This document shows, piece by piece, positions 7,225 to 16,628 of a DNA stretch of 64,000 nt. The position numbers and the translations under genes were made by a program. Below the pieces are notes generated by a model. The model was not told the origin of the DNA. It ran no database searches and saw nothing but the letters and a program-made list of their open reading frames with translations. The DNA is from Hellea sp039977295. GTDB lineage: Bacteria; Pseudomonadota; Alphaproteobacteria; Caulobacterales; Maricaulaceae. Each line of letters begins with the position of its first letter. Position 1 is the stretch's first letter. Location of the stretch: positions 1 through 64,000 of the forward strand of contig JBDWDN010000012.1 in NCBI GenBank assembly GCA_039977295.1, read 5' to 3'.

Positions 7225-9943
7225 AACAAGCAATCTGGTAGGATTATTTCTATTTTGGGGATGGAACCTTTTATCCGTATTTCTCTGCGTGTTTCTCTTG
7301 GGCATGGCTGTTCTGCCTTACGTCTTCATGGCCGCGGTTAACGGAGAGATACCTTTATCTATTACCCTCTGCCTATTGATTTTGATGGCGACCCCGATTT
7401 GGGCAATTCTTTTTGCGGCCAAGAACCCCAATAAAGCGGTGGCTTTCTTCTTTGGCGTTGAAATACCCATTATCATCTTAACGCTTTTTCGCCTTTTCAT
7501 TGTGCGCGAGCTAACGCTCGGGAGCGGGTTTCTGCTCGCCAGCGCCGTTATAGCGGTTGCGGTTTTTGGCTGGCCCTTGAGAAATAAGTCTTTGGCAGAG
7601 GGGAAGAAGGATCGGAAGCTTAACCCTTATATCGTGACAGCCCTCAGTACCCTTGTTTTAATCGCAGGGCTTTATGTGGCCATTCTATCGGGCCTATATG
7701 CCTTTCCGATGATTATCGAATTTTTCAAAGGCTTGGCCTCATTTAAGTGGGCGGGAAGCCTTGAGTTTTTCGAACCGCTGATTTTGATAATTATGTTGCT
7801 ATTCCTAACTGGGATGTTGGCATTTTTTGTTTTCCCTGTTTTTATTGCTTATTTCTATCCGAAGTTATGGACGCAAAATGGCCAGTCTATTCGCGGTCAA
7901 ATGTCAAAAACTAAATATTTAATCGGTTCAATTTGCTTTGCGCTTATCTGGGGCGGGGTCTTTGTTATGACCTCGCATCAAGGGCAGGCAGATTATGTCA
8001 GCCGCTTAAATGAGATGAGTGTTGCGGAGAAGCGAGATGAAATGCAGAGCCCAAAAAAGGTTAGCAAACGCCTTTTGAGTGCCTATCTTAATGAATATCG
8101 TTATTTGGGGACGAAAGAGGAAAGTCGGAATTTAATCTCTCAATATAGGCGAAGTACGGGCAGTGAAGAGCTCGGACAATTAGCGCAGGACATACAATCT
8201 GCTTTGCTAAAACCGCTTCTTTACAAAGGCGGGCGAGGGGACGGCGTTGCCGCTGGAAAGCTTTACACGCAGCTCTTCGATAGCCCGATACAAAGAGATG
8301 AAAAGAAAGCGATTACTAAGGCCTTAGAAGCAACGTTCAACCGTGATGAGGTGGTTGCGGGGCTTATGAATATTGGCGCGCGAAACGTTATTCTGCGTGA
8401 GCAAAATATTGATGTTCAAACAGACTCCGCTATTTCGACTGTTGAAATAGAAGAGGTTTACGAGAATCTGACCTTTGAAAATCAAGAGATTTTCTATTAT
8501 TTTTCCCTGCCTGAAGACGCCGCCATTACAGGGCTTTGGATTGGCCGCACGGATAAGCGCGAAGAGATGGATGCGTTCATTGTCGCCCCAAGAGGCGCAG
8601 CCCAAAAAGTTTATGAGCAGCAAGTACGCCGCAATGTAGATCCAGCATTGCTCGAGCAAGTCGGCCCCGCGCAATACCGTCTGCGTGTTTTCCCAATTCC
8701 CGTAACGCGTTCGCGCGCTCAATTTAATCGAGGCCGAAACAGGGGACGTGACGCCGGCGACAGGCCGTTTATGCGCGTTCACATGCGCTATGTCGTTCCA
8801 GCGGGGGCTGGCGATTCTGTTTTGCCCACCCTTTTAGAAAAACGGAATGTTGATTGGTCGCGCAAGACGAAGCGGCGAGTGAATGACGAGAAGGTCGGTA
8901 AAACGGATAGCTGGATGCCAAGCTTTCTTTTTCCTTCCGAGAGTATAGGTGACCTTGAGAAACAGATTACTCTGGGCGAGACTTTAGTCACGTTCAGCCC
9001 CACGCCAAACAACGAGCCGCAGCCTTTGGGTAAACTCGCAGTTATCGTCGATACCTCTTACAGCCTGACGGGAAAACAAGAGAGCCTTCAGGCCGCAATG
9101 GATGATTTGAACGCTTTAAAAACGGCAGGCTTAGCGGAGCTAGATATTTTTACGAGCTCCGCCCAAGATGGGGCGATGGTGCAAAGCGCCTCGTTAAATG
9201 CGCAAGACCTCAAACCCTTTGGCAGCCTAACGGCGCAAAGTCTCATAAATCAGTTTTTGGGAGTCGCGCGTTCCGAAGATTATGATGCGGTCATCCTTTT
9301 AACCGATCAAGGGCTCTATGGTTCGGATGGCGAGATCCATACTCCGCTCGCTGCGCCGCTATATTTCCTGCATATCGATAAAGCGGCGGCGGCTTATGAT
9401 GACGCTATATTGGATGCTATCTACCGGTCTGGCGGGGGCGTGGCGACATCGGTTAAATCACTCAAACAACAATTGACCTTTAACGGCCCAGAGGCACGGG
9501 TCATTGGGGACAGGCTTTGGACACTTAAACCTAGCGGCTTAGATGTGGAAATCCCTGCCCGCTCCGCCCAGCCGTCTGGCCTAACAGCCTTAGCGGCCCG
9601 CCAAATTATCCTGATGGAGTCATTTGGTAAGCCCCCGGCCTTAGAGACGTTGGACAAGCTTCATAAACTCGCTACAACCCATGACGTTGTGACGCCATAT
9701 TCTTCGATGATCGTTCTGGTCAATGAAAGGCAAAAGGAAGCCTTAAAGAAAGAGAGCGAAGCCGATGACCGCTTCGACCGCGAAGGCCGATCAGGCGAAG
9801 AGGTCTTATCCAGCCCCAACAACCCCTTAGTATCAGGCGTGCCAGAGCCGCATGAATGGCTGTTGATATTTGTATCCTTACTGATGCTTATCGTGATCTG
9901 GCGTAAGAGAGATGAGTGGGACAGAGCTGGGGGCGTGCGGTAA
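7211..9943 (+). CDS. VIT/VWA-domain membrane protein with PEP-CTERM-like tail, likely exosortase substrate
   Basis: A 910-residue protein. Residues 1 to about 255 hold six or seven hydrophobic helices. A VIT (inter-alpha-trypsin) domain lies at about 390-540 (NIDVQTDSAISTVEIEEVYE; AQKVYEQQVRRNVDPALLEQ). A von Willebrand A-like domain begins near 608, with the metal-site motif DTSYS around 614-618. The C-terminus has VPEPHEW at 877-883, a hydrophobic helix and an Arg/Lys cluster, the tripartite form of PEP-CTERM sorting signals. It overlaps the exosortase gene by 14 bp. Comparable one-enzyme/one-substrate pairs with VIT proteins are known for specialised exosortases; that this is such a pair is inference. 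Confidence 0.85.
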   Translation: MSLGKTSNLVGLFLFWGWNLLSVFLCVFLLGMAVLPYVFMAAVNGEIPLSITLCLLILMATPIWAILFAAKNPNKAVAFFFGVEIPIIILTLFRLFIVRELTLGSGFLLASAVIAVAVFGWPLRNKSLAEGKKDRKLNPYIVTALSTLVLIAGLYVAILSGLYAFPMIIEFFKGLASFKWAGSLEFFEPLILIIMLLFLTGMLAFFVFPVFIAYFYPKLWTQNGQSIRGQMSKTKYLIGSICFALIWGGVFVMTSHQGQADYVSRLNEMSVAEKRDEMQSPKKVSKRLLSAYLNEYRYLGTKEESRNLISQYRRSTGSEELGQLAQDIQSALLKPLLYKGGRGDGVAAGKLYTQLFDSPIQRDEKKAITKALEATFNRDEVVAGLMNIGARNVILREQNIDVQTDSAISTVEIEEVYENLTFENQEIFYYFSLPEDAAITGLWIGRTDKREEMDAFIVAPRGAAQKVYEQQVRRNVDPALLEQVGPAQYRLRVFPIPVTRSRAQFNRGRNRGRDAGDRPFMRVHMRYVVPAGAGDSVLPTLLEKRNVDWSRKTKRRVNDEKVGKTDSWMPSFLFPSESIGDLEKQITLGETLVTFSPTPNNEPQPLGKLAVIVDTSYSLTGKQESLQAAMDDLNALKTAGLAELDIFTSSAQDGAMVQSASLNAQDLKPFGSLTAQSLINQFLGVARSEDYDAVILLTDQGLYGSDGEIHTPLAAPLYFLHIDKAAAAYDDAILDAIYRSGGGVATSVKSLKQQLTFNGPEARVIGDRLWTLKPSGLDVEIPARSAQPSGLTALAARQIILMESFGKPPALETLDKLHKLATTHDVVTPYSSMIVLVNERQKEALKKESEADDRFDREGRSGEEVLSSPNNPLVSGVPEPHEWLLIFVSLLMLIVIWRKRDEWDRAGGVR

Positions 9944-10018
9944 CGTTTTACCCCAGACTCGTTAGTTTCAATATAGGCGCGAGAAGCTTTAGATTGACAT
10001 CAGTTTTGTGAAATCTTA

Positions 10019-10030
10019 CCTCTTTGGTTT
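10019..10030 (+). promoter_or_regulatory. Second copy of the CCTCTTTGGTTT motif
   Basis: Identical to the 12 bases at 5664-5675. Here it lies 17 bp before the lipoprotein start, downstream of a TTGACA at 9994-9999 that could be a -35 box. It may tie this gene to the exosortase unit. Confidence 0.3.
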
Positions 10031-10047
10031 AAGACAAAGAGGCTAGT

Positions 10048-10749
10048 ATGTTACGTTCAGTTTTTCCATTAGCCGCGCTTTTTCTCCTGACGGCTTGCGC
10101 AACTCCGCCTCCCATAAAGCCTGAACAATTTAACGCCGTTAAGAGTGGGCAAAAGGCCGCTATCTTCATGACCTATTACGGGGATAGGGCTTGCTCTAAT
10201 GCAACACTTTCTTTGATGAGCACAAAATCTGGAAGCGTTTATTCACTCGGGCCAGGCGCTGGCCGAGCTGATGGTGTCGCCGTTGAACCGGGCGCCTATC
10301 AGTTTTTGATGGGGTCTTGTTATCAACAATTGGGAAGCGGTACGAGAGCCTCATTTAAGGACTTAGCTTATTGGTTTCATCCCATAGAGGTCGAAGGAGG
10401 CGAGGTTGTTGACTTGGGCACCCTGCGGTTTGAAGTCCTCACAAAAAAGTCTGAGGCCACGACGATAGATAAAATAGAAAACCTCATGACCACTATGAGC
10501 CTGAAGGATAGGTCTAACTTCTTTCTATATTCCTTTGACGCGACGCCTCGAAAACGAACGCAAAAGCTTGTTGCGAAATATTACCCGGATCTTAGCGATA
10601 AAATGGTCATTAAGCCACCTAAGGCACGATTGGATAAAGCTAAGTATGAGCAGATGATAGATAAGGCTTATGCAAAAAATAAAGACGGGTCTTCCCCAAC
10701 AAGCGAGGAAGCGAAGCAGAGATTGTTGGAACAGATGAAAAAGAGATAA
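10048..10749 (+). CDS. Lipoprotein of unknown function
   Basis: A 233-residue exported protein with lipobox LLTAC at residues 14-18 and AAGAGG before the ATG. The middle shows a beta-rich segment (IFMTYYGDRACSNATLSLMS; GAYQFLMGSCYQQLG) and the last 60 residues are charged and helical. I do not recognise the family. It lies 104 bp after the VIT protein gene and shares an upstream 12-mer with the exosortase gene, so it may belong to that system. Confidence 0.7.
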   Translation: MLRSVFPLAALFLLTACATPPPIKPEQFNAVKSGQKAAIFMTYYGDRACSNATLSLMSTKSGSVYSLGPGAGRADGVAVEPGAYQFLMGSCYQQLGSGTRASFKDLAYWFHPIEVEGGEVVDLGTLRFEVLTKKSEATTIDKIENLMTTMSLKDRSNFFLYSFDATPRKRTQKLVAKYYPDLSDKMVIKPPKARLDKAKYEQMIDKAYAKNKDGSSPTSEEAKQRLLEQMKKR

Positions 10750-10840
10750 TTGGGGTTTTTGTCCCCCGATCTATTAATTGTTTGCAAACACAGGCTCGAG
10801 ATATTCCCCGCGATAATGCTTTGCCCTAAGCGTCAGGAGA

Positions 10841-10859
10841 CCCCCGATTAAATCGGGGG
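10841..10859. repeat. GC-rich palindromic hairpin, terminator or dispersed repeat
   Basis: Arms CCCCCGATT and AATCGGGGG flank a single A, a perfect 9-bp inverted repeat. It lies between the lipoprotein gene and the next membrane protein gene. No T-run follows, so it could be a REP-like dispersed element as easily as a terminator. Confidence 0.5.
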
Positions 10860-10918
10860 ACAAGCCCATTGGCTAGAAACTATTGGACATTCAGATACTG
10901 GGCCTTGAGTGTGTAGCA

Positions 10919-11611
10919 ATGGGGTTTCTTTACGATGCATTTGATTATTTGCCTGAATTTGCTCAGAGGCCCGTTATTGCGCTCTTGTGCATTATCGTGG
11001 GTTATTTTCTTTCAAAAATCTTTGCAGCTTTGTTGAGCGGAATTCTCCCAACGAAGGAAGGGTTAGATACGGCTATAAAACAAGAGAATTTTCTTTCTCT
11101 GCGGCGCCGTATGGTGCGAAGTTGTTTTTGGGTTAGCTGGCTTGGGTTTATTATACTCGGATTTAACCAACTTCCTTTACTCTCCTCCGCGATAAAATTA
11201 TGGCTTATAGAACCACAAAATTTCACGATTCAATTTTTAATTCTTCTCGGAGGTGGATTATTGCTGGCAATGGATGAAACAATTCAGAGCCTCCATTCCG
11301 CGCTAAGCCGATTCTTTAGGTATAAACCGCGTCCCAAACTCAACAAAGTGTTTCAGTTTATATTGCGCATTTTTTGGATACCTCTTGCCTTGCTTGGCGG
11401 TTGGGCGCTCAATGACCCTCAAGCTACGGGTATAAAAATAATAGCGACGCTTTTAGTTTTGTTATTAGGTTACCTATTGGGCAACGTCATTAAAACTACG
11501 GCTGCAAGCCTGATGGGGCTTAAAACCGTCGCAAGCCATCTAGTGCCAAAGTTCTTATTCTATTGTGTAGGCGTTACTTTTTTCATGACCGCGATTGGCA
11601 TTTGGGTGTAG
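10919..11611 (+). CDS. Multi-pass membrane protein, unknown function
   Basis: A 230-residue protein with about five hydrophobic helices and a cytoplasmic basic patch (FFRYKPRPKLNK). I chose ATG 10919; TTG 10883 upstream is also in frame, and neither has a convincing ribosome site. The helix pattern slightly recalls the transmembrane part of small mechanosensitive-channel proteins, but no channel signature is visible, so no function is assigned. Confidence 0.6.
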   Translation: MGFLYDAFDYLPEFAQRPVIALLCIIVGYFLSKIFAALLSGILPTKEGLDTAIKQENFLSLRRRMVRSCFWVSWLGFIILGFNQLPLLSSAIKLWLIEPQNFTIQFLILLGGGLLLAMDETIQSLHSALSRFFRYKPRPKLNKVFQFILRIFWIPLALLGGWALNDPQATGIKIIATLLVLLLGYLLGNVIKTTAASLMGLKTVASHLVPKFLFYCVGVTFFMTAIGIWV

Positions 11612-11675
11612 ACTTACATTAGCGCCCATAGGTTTTCGAAAGCGGCAGTGCTTAAAGATTTAAAACAAACTTCCA

Positions 11676-13445
11676 TCACTCCTCATCCGCCTTCAGCATC
11701 GCTTCGAATGCCGCAATGTAACGCTGCTCATTTGAGCCTAACTTACCTTTGCGGTTAAGGGATTGGGCGAGGTTTAGGCCCTCTTGCGCGGCGGTTTTAT
11801 AATCTTCTGGCTTGGTTTGCGCGAGAAGCGAAAGGGCGTAGACTTTGAAAAGGTCTAGCGTATCTGCTTTAATCTCGGTGTTGTTTTCGGGCGTGAGGTC
11901 GGCGATGAGCTCTCTTGCCGCCGCCTGTATTTCTGCGGGTTTGGCTTCTGCCGCAATTAATGTCCCAACATAATTAAGCCTTACGCGGTAGCGTTCGATG
12001 GTTAGTTCTTTGGAGGCGCCGTAACGTCTTTCAAAAGCGGAAAGGGTTTGCATACCTGGCGCGTGGAGGGAGGTTAGCAGGGCTTGGGTGCGGTCTTCGG
12101 CGCGATAAAAGGTAGACATGCTGCTATAGATTAAGTTGGTAACTTGTCCGATTTCCTTGGGGTCTCCTTCTGCCAAAAGCTCTGCTCGTAGAGACTCCAT
12201 TGCTGACATATAGGTGGCTTTGGCGGCCTGAGCGTCTCCGCCGAGCATATGCTCCCAAGCGACAAGTGTGAATCGTTCTTTTTTTAGATCGCGATTATCA
12301 GGGAAGTCAGCCGCATAATCATCAAAGCGTTTCAAGGCTTCGCCCATACGCTCCACGGCAATTTCAGGTTCGCCCAATTGCCCATATTCTACGGCTAAGC
12401 TCATCAGGCGGCGAGGTAAGGCTTCACGCGCTGAGGCATCGCCCGCATCGGCCATGGCGCGGTATTGCGCGATAGATTTTTCATGCGCTTCGTGGTGGTC
12501 ATCAATTTGATTGAGGCGGTGTTTCGCGGTGGCGCGCAAGTCGTTATAAAGGGCCAAATTCATACGGGCATTTTTGAGATCGCGCCCTTTGAAATGCGCT
12601 AGCCCGCTTTCGAGTATGGCAATAGCGCGCTGCATGTCAGGCTCAATTTTATCAAACTCCTCGGTCACCAGATAAAGCTGTCCCCGCGTTGCTATGGCTT
12701 CGGCGGCTGAGGGCAAGGCTTCGCCCATGGGTGAGGCTGCGGCGGGGTCTAGAGGTAAATCTTCGAGAGGTTCTAAGGCTTCCAGCGTGGCTGATAGTGT
12801 TGAGATTGCGCTCTTAGCGTCCTCAGGACGACGCGTGAAATAGGCCAAGTCGCCTTGTATAATCGCGGCTTTCAATTGCTCTAAAGGGGATTGCGCGATC
12901 GCGGTTAAGCTGGCTTGTGAGCGCTTAGCTTCGGCAAAACTGCCCGCCTGCATTTGCGATTTCACCAGCAGGCCTAGCGTATCAAAATCTGCTGGGGCGA
13001 GGGCGATAGCCTTGCGCGCCGCCTTTACCGCGCGCGCGGCATCTCGGCTAAGCGATAGCTCTGCGATGAGCCGCCAATCGGCCGCGGTTTTGGCTTCGGT
13101 CTCTAAAATGGATATGCCGCGCTCAAAAGTAGGGCTAACGGCGACGAGTTGCAGCGCCTCTTTTTGCCGCTCAGTTCCCGAGGATAAGGTCTCCATGGCT
13201 TGGGCTGAATTAGAGCCGCCCAGCATGTCCATTAATGCGGCGGCTTCATCCACAGACAAGTCGCCAGATTCCACCATGCGCAGAACCATTGTCTCTGGCT
13301 CTGGCGTAGATGTTGAACCGCTATCAGCAAAAAACTGATAGAAACCCAATACGCCGCCTAAAGTCGCAAGCAAAACCAAGCCGCCCCAAACGAGTCGTCC
13401 CGCCTTTGCCGCATTTACACGCATCGTGCCTTCAGTTTTTGTCAT
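11676..13445 (-). CDS. TPR-repeat protein with one membrane anchor
   Basis: A 589-residue protein. I start it at 13445 (MTKTEG) because GAGGGACAG lies 8 bases upstream; the frame extends to 13493. One transmembrane helix lies at about residues 16-38 (LVWGGLVLLATLGGVLGFYQ). The rest is a long helical solenoid rich in Ala, Leu and Glu with TPR-like spacing (AARAVKAARKAIALAPADFD; LTSLHAPGMQTLSAFERRYG). The layout suggests a periplasmic scaffold. No partner is visible; the gene points toward the plus-strand membrane gene and ends 64 bp from it. Confidence 0.75.
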   Translation of the reverse strand: MTKTEGTMRVNAAKAGRLVWGGLVLLATLGGVLGFYQFFADSGSTSTPEPETMVLRMVESGDLSVDEAAALMDMLGGSNSAQAMETLSSGTERQKEALQLVAVSPTFERGISILETEAKTAADWRLIAELSLSRDAARAVKAARKAIALAPADFDTLGLLVKSQMQAGSFAEAKRSQASLTAIAQSPLEQLKAAIIQGDLAYFTRRPEDAKSAISTLSATLEALEPLEDLPLDPAAASPMGEALPSAAEAIATRGQLYLVTEEFDKIEPDMQRAIAILESGLAHFKGRDLKNARMNLALYNDLRATAKHRLNQIDDHHEAHEKSIAQYRAMADAGDASAREALPRRLMSLAVEYGQLGEPEIAVERMGEALKRFDDYAADFPDNRDLKKERFTLVAWEHMLGGDAQAAKATYMSAMESLRAELLAEGDPKEIGQVTNLIYSSMSTFYRAEDRTQALLTSLHAPGMQTLSAFERRYGASKELTIERYRVRLNYVGTLIAAEAKPAEIQAAARELIADLTPENNTEIKADTLDLFKVYALSLLAQTKPEDYKTAAQEGLNLAQSLNRKGKLGSNEQRYIAAFEAMLKADEE

Positions 13446-13576
13446 GGTCACTGTCCCTCGATCCCGAATACCCAATGCCAGAGCCCATCCCAAGGGTCAA
13501 ACCAACTTATTTTAAGTGTTCCAGTTCTAAGGCTATCTTTAAGAATATGTTGGCGAATGAGCACCTCAAGCAACAA

Positions 13577-14386
13577 TTATTCTGTCAAGAATTTCAGGGC
13601 TACCGAATTTATGAGCTTCGGCCTTTCTTCTAAAGCATAGTGAGTTCCATCAGGAACTATGAAAAGCTGCGCATTTGGGAGCGCGTTATAGAGCGATAAC
13701 ACATGGTCCAGTTCCATATCCTCATGGTCGCCATTTATGACAAGCGTCTTGGCCTCTATTGTTTCTAAGTCCGATATCGAAAGTGTAGGGCTTGTTGTCC
13801 ACATGATGGACATTTCTTTTAGTAAACCTCCAAAATCAGTCAGGTCATCATGCCCCGTCATATAATGTTTGATGAAATTTCCCGGGTAAGCGTTAGGGTC
13901 CGTATTTCCATCCCATTCATAATTGGCGATGAAATTTCGCGTTGCGTCAGGGTAGGAATCGAAATGGTAATTTGCGCCGAGTAAGACGAGCTTATCTACC
14001 AGCTCTGGGCGATTGAGCACTGTCGTGATTGCTGTTACGCCGCCATCGCTTAACCCCATGATTGAAATAGTATCGTGATTGAGGTGATTAGCTAAGGCGA
14101 TGACATCTTTCGACATAAGCTCATATGAGATTTGCGCGTCAGCGCGACCGCTGCGGCCTTGCTCTCGGCTATCAAGCGCTACAACGGTGAATGTTTTTGA
14201 GAACTCCGCTATTTGCTGGTTGAAACTGTCACGAGATTCCATGCCGCCATGCAAAAGATATAATGGAGGCCCATGGCCTTGAAGAGTGTAATTTAGAGTG
14301 ACGTCGTTGACACGCACGGTTTGCGTGGATGTCGAATGACAAGCCGCGAGACAAATGAGTGCTAAAAATAAAAATATATTTTTCAT
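13577..14386 (-). CDS. Alpha/beta hydrolase, lipoprotein
   Basis: A 269-residue serine hydrolase with lipobox CLAAC at the N-terminus. Motifs: oxyanion region LLHGGMESRD, nucleophile elbow GLSDGG (Ser113), acid region NGDHEDMELDH and catalytic His in GTHYALEERP. Closest in style to small esterases or peroxidase-like hydrolases of the family. An ATG at 14389 is equally possible as start. It begins a few bases after the M20 gene stop on the same strand, so the two are co-transcribed. Confidence 0.85.
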   Translation of the reverse strand: MKNIFLFLALICLAACHSTSTQTVRVNDVTLNYTLQGHGPPLYLLHGGMESRDSFNQQIAEFSKTFTVVALDSREQGRSGRADAQISYELMSKDVIALANHLNHDTISIMGLSDGGVTAITTVLNRPELVDKLVLLGANYHFDSYPDATRNFIANYEWDGNTDPNAYPGNFIKHYMTGHDDLTDFGGLLKEMSIMWTTSPTLSISDLETIEAKTLVINGDHEDMELDHVLSLYNALPNAQLFIVPDGTHYALEERPKLINSVALKFLTE

Positions 14387-14391
14387 CATCT

Positions 14392-15705
14392 CTATGTCTT
14401 TTGCAAAAGCTCCATTGCGGCAATGACCATGGCCTCTGTGCCAAGCTTGATTGAGCTTTCTGGATCTACTTTGAAGAAGGGTGAGTGATGTGAGGGGGCG
14501 TCATCGACGTCTTTTTCGGGGGTGCCGCCTACCGAGAAATAGACACCTTTGACACCTGATTCTGGCGTTACGAAATAAGCAAAGTCTTCGGCGCCCATGC
14601 CCTGACGTGGCTGGCTATAGAGCGTGCCTTTCGGGAGCTTTGCTTCAAATAGATTGGTAATGCGCTGCGCTGTTTCTGTGTCATTTATCGTTGGCGGCGT
14701 GGACTCGGTTTTAGAACGGATGACCTCGGGCATTAGTTTTTTCGGAACGCCCATAGATATCGCAACGCCTTCTGCGACGCGGTCAATGCTGTCCAAGAGA
14801 GCTTCTCTTACCTCTGGGCTATCGGAGCGAACGGTTAATTGCATATCGACGCGGTCTGAAATGATGTTGTGTTTAAACCCGCCGTGAAACGCGCCAACCG
14901 TGATCACGCCGGGGTCTAAGGGGGCGATAGTGCGAGAGACGACAGATTGCAAAGAGACCACGATTTGAGAGGCCACCAGGATGGGGTCTATGCCTTTATG
15001 CGGTGACGCGCCGTGGGCGCCGACGCCGCGCACAATAATATCCACACTATCAGAACTTGACGCCGAGATACCGAGCGGGAGCTCTATCCGGCCCGTTGGC
15101 GTGCCAGCAGATACGTGAAAAGCGAGGGCATAGTCCGGTTTAGGGAAGCGCTTATAGAGCCCATCTTCAAGCATAGCCCGCGCGCCTGATATCCGTTCTT
15201 CGGCAGGCTGCCCAATTAAAACGAGTGTCCCCGACCATTGGTCTTTGCGAGCGGCTAATTGCCGGGCCGTTCCCACGAGCGACGTGATATGGACGTCATG
15301 ACCGCAGCCATGCATGACGGGTTTCTCTTTGCCGTCAATGTCGACTTGAGTGGCTGTGGAGGCATAGGATAAACCGCTATCTTCTTTGATAGGCAATCCG
15401 TCCATATCCGCGCGGATCATCACGGTTGGCCCCGCGCCGTTTTTCATCACCGCGACAACGCCCGTTTGCCCAACGCCCTGCGTGACGTCATAGCCAAGGG
15501 CGGATATCTCTTTACTTAGACGATCAGCGGTTTTGTTTTCTTTAAATGATAGCTCAGGGTTTGCGTGAAAATGGGTGAATAAGTCGCTTAGATTTTGCTT
15601 ATAATCGGCCGCTACATCCTTGCGCAGAGCTTCATCTGCTGACGCGTTATAGGACATCGCTGATAACGCTAAGGCCAAACCAATTTTGATTGAATTCTTT
15701 ACCAT
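14392..15705 (-). CDS. M20-family amidohydrolase, exported
   Basis: A 437-residue metallohydrolase with a signal peptide (cleavage near ASA-DE at residue 23). Family motifs include HANPELSF, MIRADMDGLPI and HGCGHDVHITSLVG, and AEER for the metal-bound glutamate region, as in hippurate/IAA-amino-acid hydrolases. These remove acyl groups from amino-acid conjugates. GAGGGAGTGTGAA precedes the ATG. It forms an operon with the downstream alpha/beta hydrolase. Confidence 0.9.
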   Translation of the reverse strand: MVKNSIKIGLALALSAMSYNASADEALRKDVAADYKQNLSDLFTHFHANPELSFKENKTADRLSKEISALGYDVTQGVGQTGVVAVMKNGAGPTVMIRADMDGLPIKEDSGLSYASTATQVDIDGKEKPVMHGCGHDVHITSLVGTARQLAARKDQWSGTLVLIGQPAEERISGARAMLEDGLYKRFPKPDYALAFHVSAGTPTGRIELPLGISASSSDSVDIIVRGVGAHGASPHKGIDPILVASQIVVSLQSVVSRTIAPLDPGVITVGAFHGGFKHNIISDRVDMQLTVRSDSPEVREALLDSIDRVAEGVAISMGVPKKLMPEVIRSKTESTPPTINDTETAQRITNLFEAKLPKGTLYSQPRQGMGAEDFAYFVTPESGVKGVYFSVGGTPEKDVDDAPSHHSPFFKVDPESSIKLGTEAMVIAAMELLQKT

Positions 15706-15833
15706 TTCACACTCCCTCGTTTGCCGGGCATGATAGGGTAAAAATCTAAGCCGTAAAGCGGCTAATGAAAAGCTGATCGTTACTTTGAAAAGTGAGGTGT
15801 TAGGGTCAGCTATGCAAGTTTGAGTAATTTATG

Positions 15834-16352
15834 TCAGGGACGCGTGAAGGCGTAGATATTGCGATTGGTAAAGTCAGTATCATCCTTCATGCGGACATCC
15901 TTTGAGATTGTGAACTTTGACGCGCTCAGTGTATAACTCATTCGTATGTGTGCGGGTTTGTTATTGTCGGTGCCTTGATGGGCGGTACGTATTTTGAGGC
16001 TGCCATCCGCCTGCGTTTCGCGATAAGTAACAGGGTGTCCGTCCAAGACGCGGCCTGATTTGGAAATCTTGAGTGCAGCCTTCGTGTCCTCCCAAGGTTC
16101 TTTTGGATAAGAGACTGAATAGCGAAGCTGCGTTGGAGAGGTAATGCGGACTGATGCCGCCGTCGGAATCGTGACGCGCTTATTGGCGCTGTAATCTAAA
16201 TAAGTAAGTGTCCCAGTCCATTCATCGCCTGCGATAACGTCGAAATCCGCAATCTTTATGACCGGGCCATCTGAGGGAATGCTGGTTGCAGGAGGAGCTA
16301 CGCACGCCGTTAAACCCAAGATTAATATTCCTGTTAAATACAGTAAACGCAT
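15834..16352 (-). CDS. Small lipoprotein, unknown function
   Basis: A 172-residue exported protein with lipobox GLTAC at residues 13-17 and a beta-strand-rich mature part (DEWTGTLTYLDYSANKRVTI; KPAHIRMSYTLSASKFTIS). AGGA precedes the ATG. The family is not recognised. It is 129 bp upstream of the M20 gene on the same strand and divergent from the AraC gene at 16629. Confidence 0.65.
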   Translation of the reverse strand: MRLLYLTGILILGLTACVAPPATSIPSDGPVIKIADFDVIAGDEWTGTLTYLDYSANKRVTIPTAASVRITSPTQLRYSVSYPKEPWEDTKAALKISKSGRVLDGHPVTYRETQADGSLKIRTAHQGTDNNKPAHIRMSYTLSASKFTISKDVRMKDDTDFTNRNIYAFTRP

Positions 16353-16532
16353 ATTTCCTATCCTTTGGAGAACGGCTTAGAATATGTTGAGGGGGTGGTC
16401 GTCTCATTTCATATAAAACCGCCGTTTGAAAGGCTCCGCTTATAGTCTCTAATGTGTTACTTCATAAACACTGCAAGACTTAGCAGTGGGGTTGGCGTTT
16501 CTTATAAAACTGTTTTGCGGAGTGAATTGTTT

Positions 16533-16561
16533 TTGAGACGTATTTTTAAAGAATTGAGACG
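16533..16561 (+). promoter_or_regulatory. Direct repeat TTGAGACG with 21-bp period
   Basis: TTGAGACG occurs at 16533-16540 and 16554-16561, two helical turns apart, 68 bp before the AraC gene. The same core recurs before the S41/AraC operon at 18.4-18.5 kb. AraC-family proteins bind tandem half-sites at about this spacing, so this is a candidate regulator site. Confidence 0.5.
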
Positions 16562-16628
16562 ATTAACGATGGGTTTTGAATAAATCTGTATTCATCTTGA
16601 TATGTATATGATTCGAATGGAATAAATT

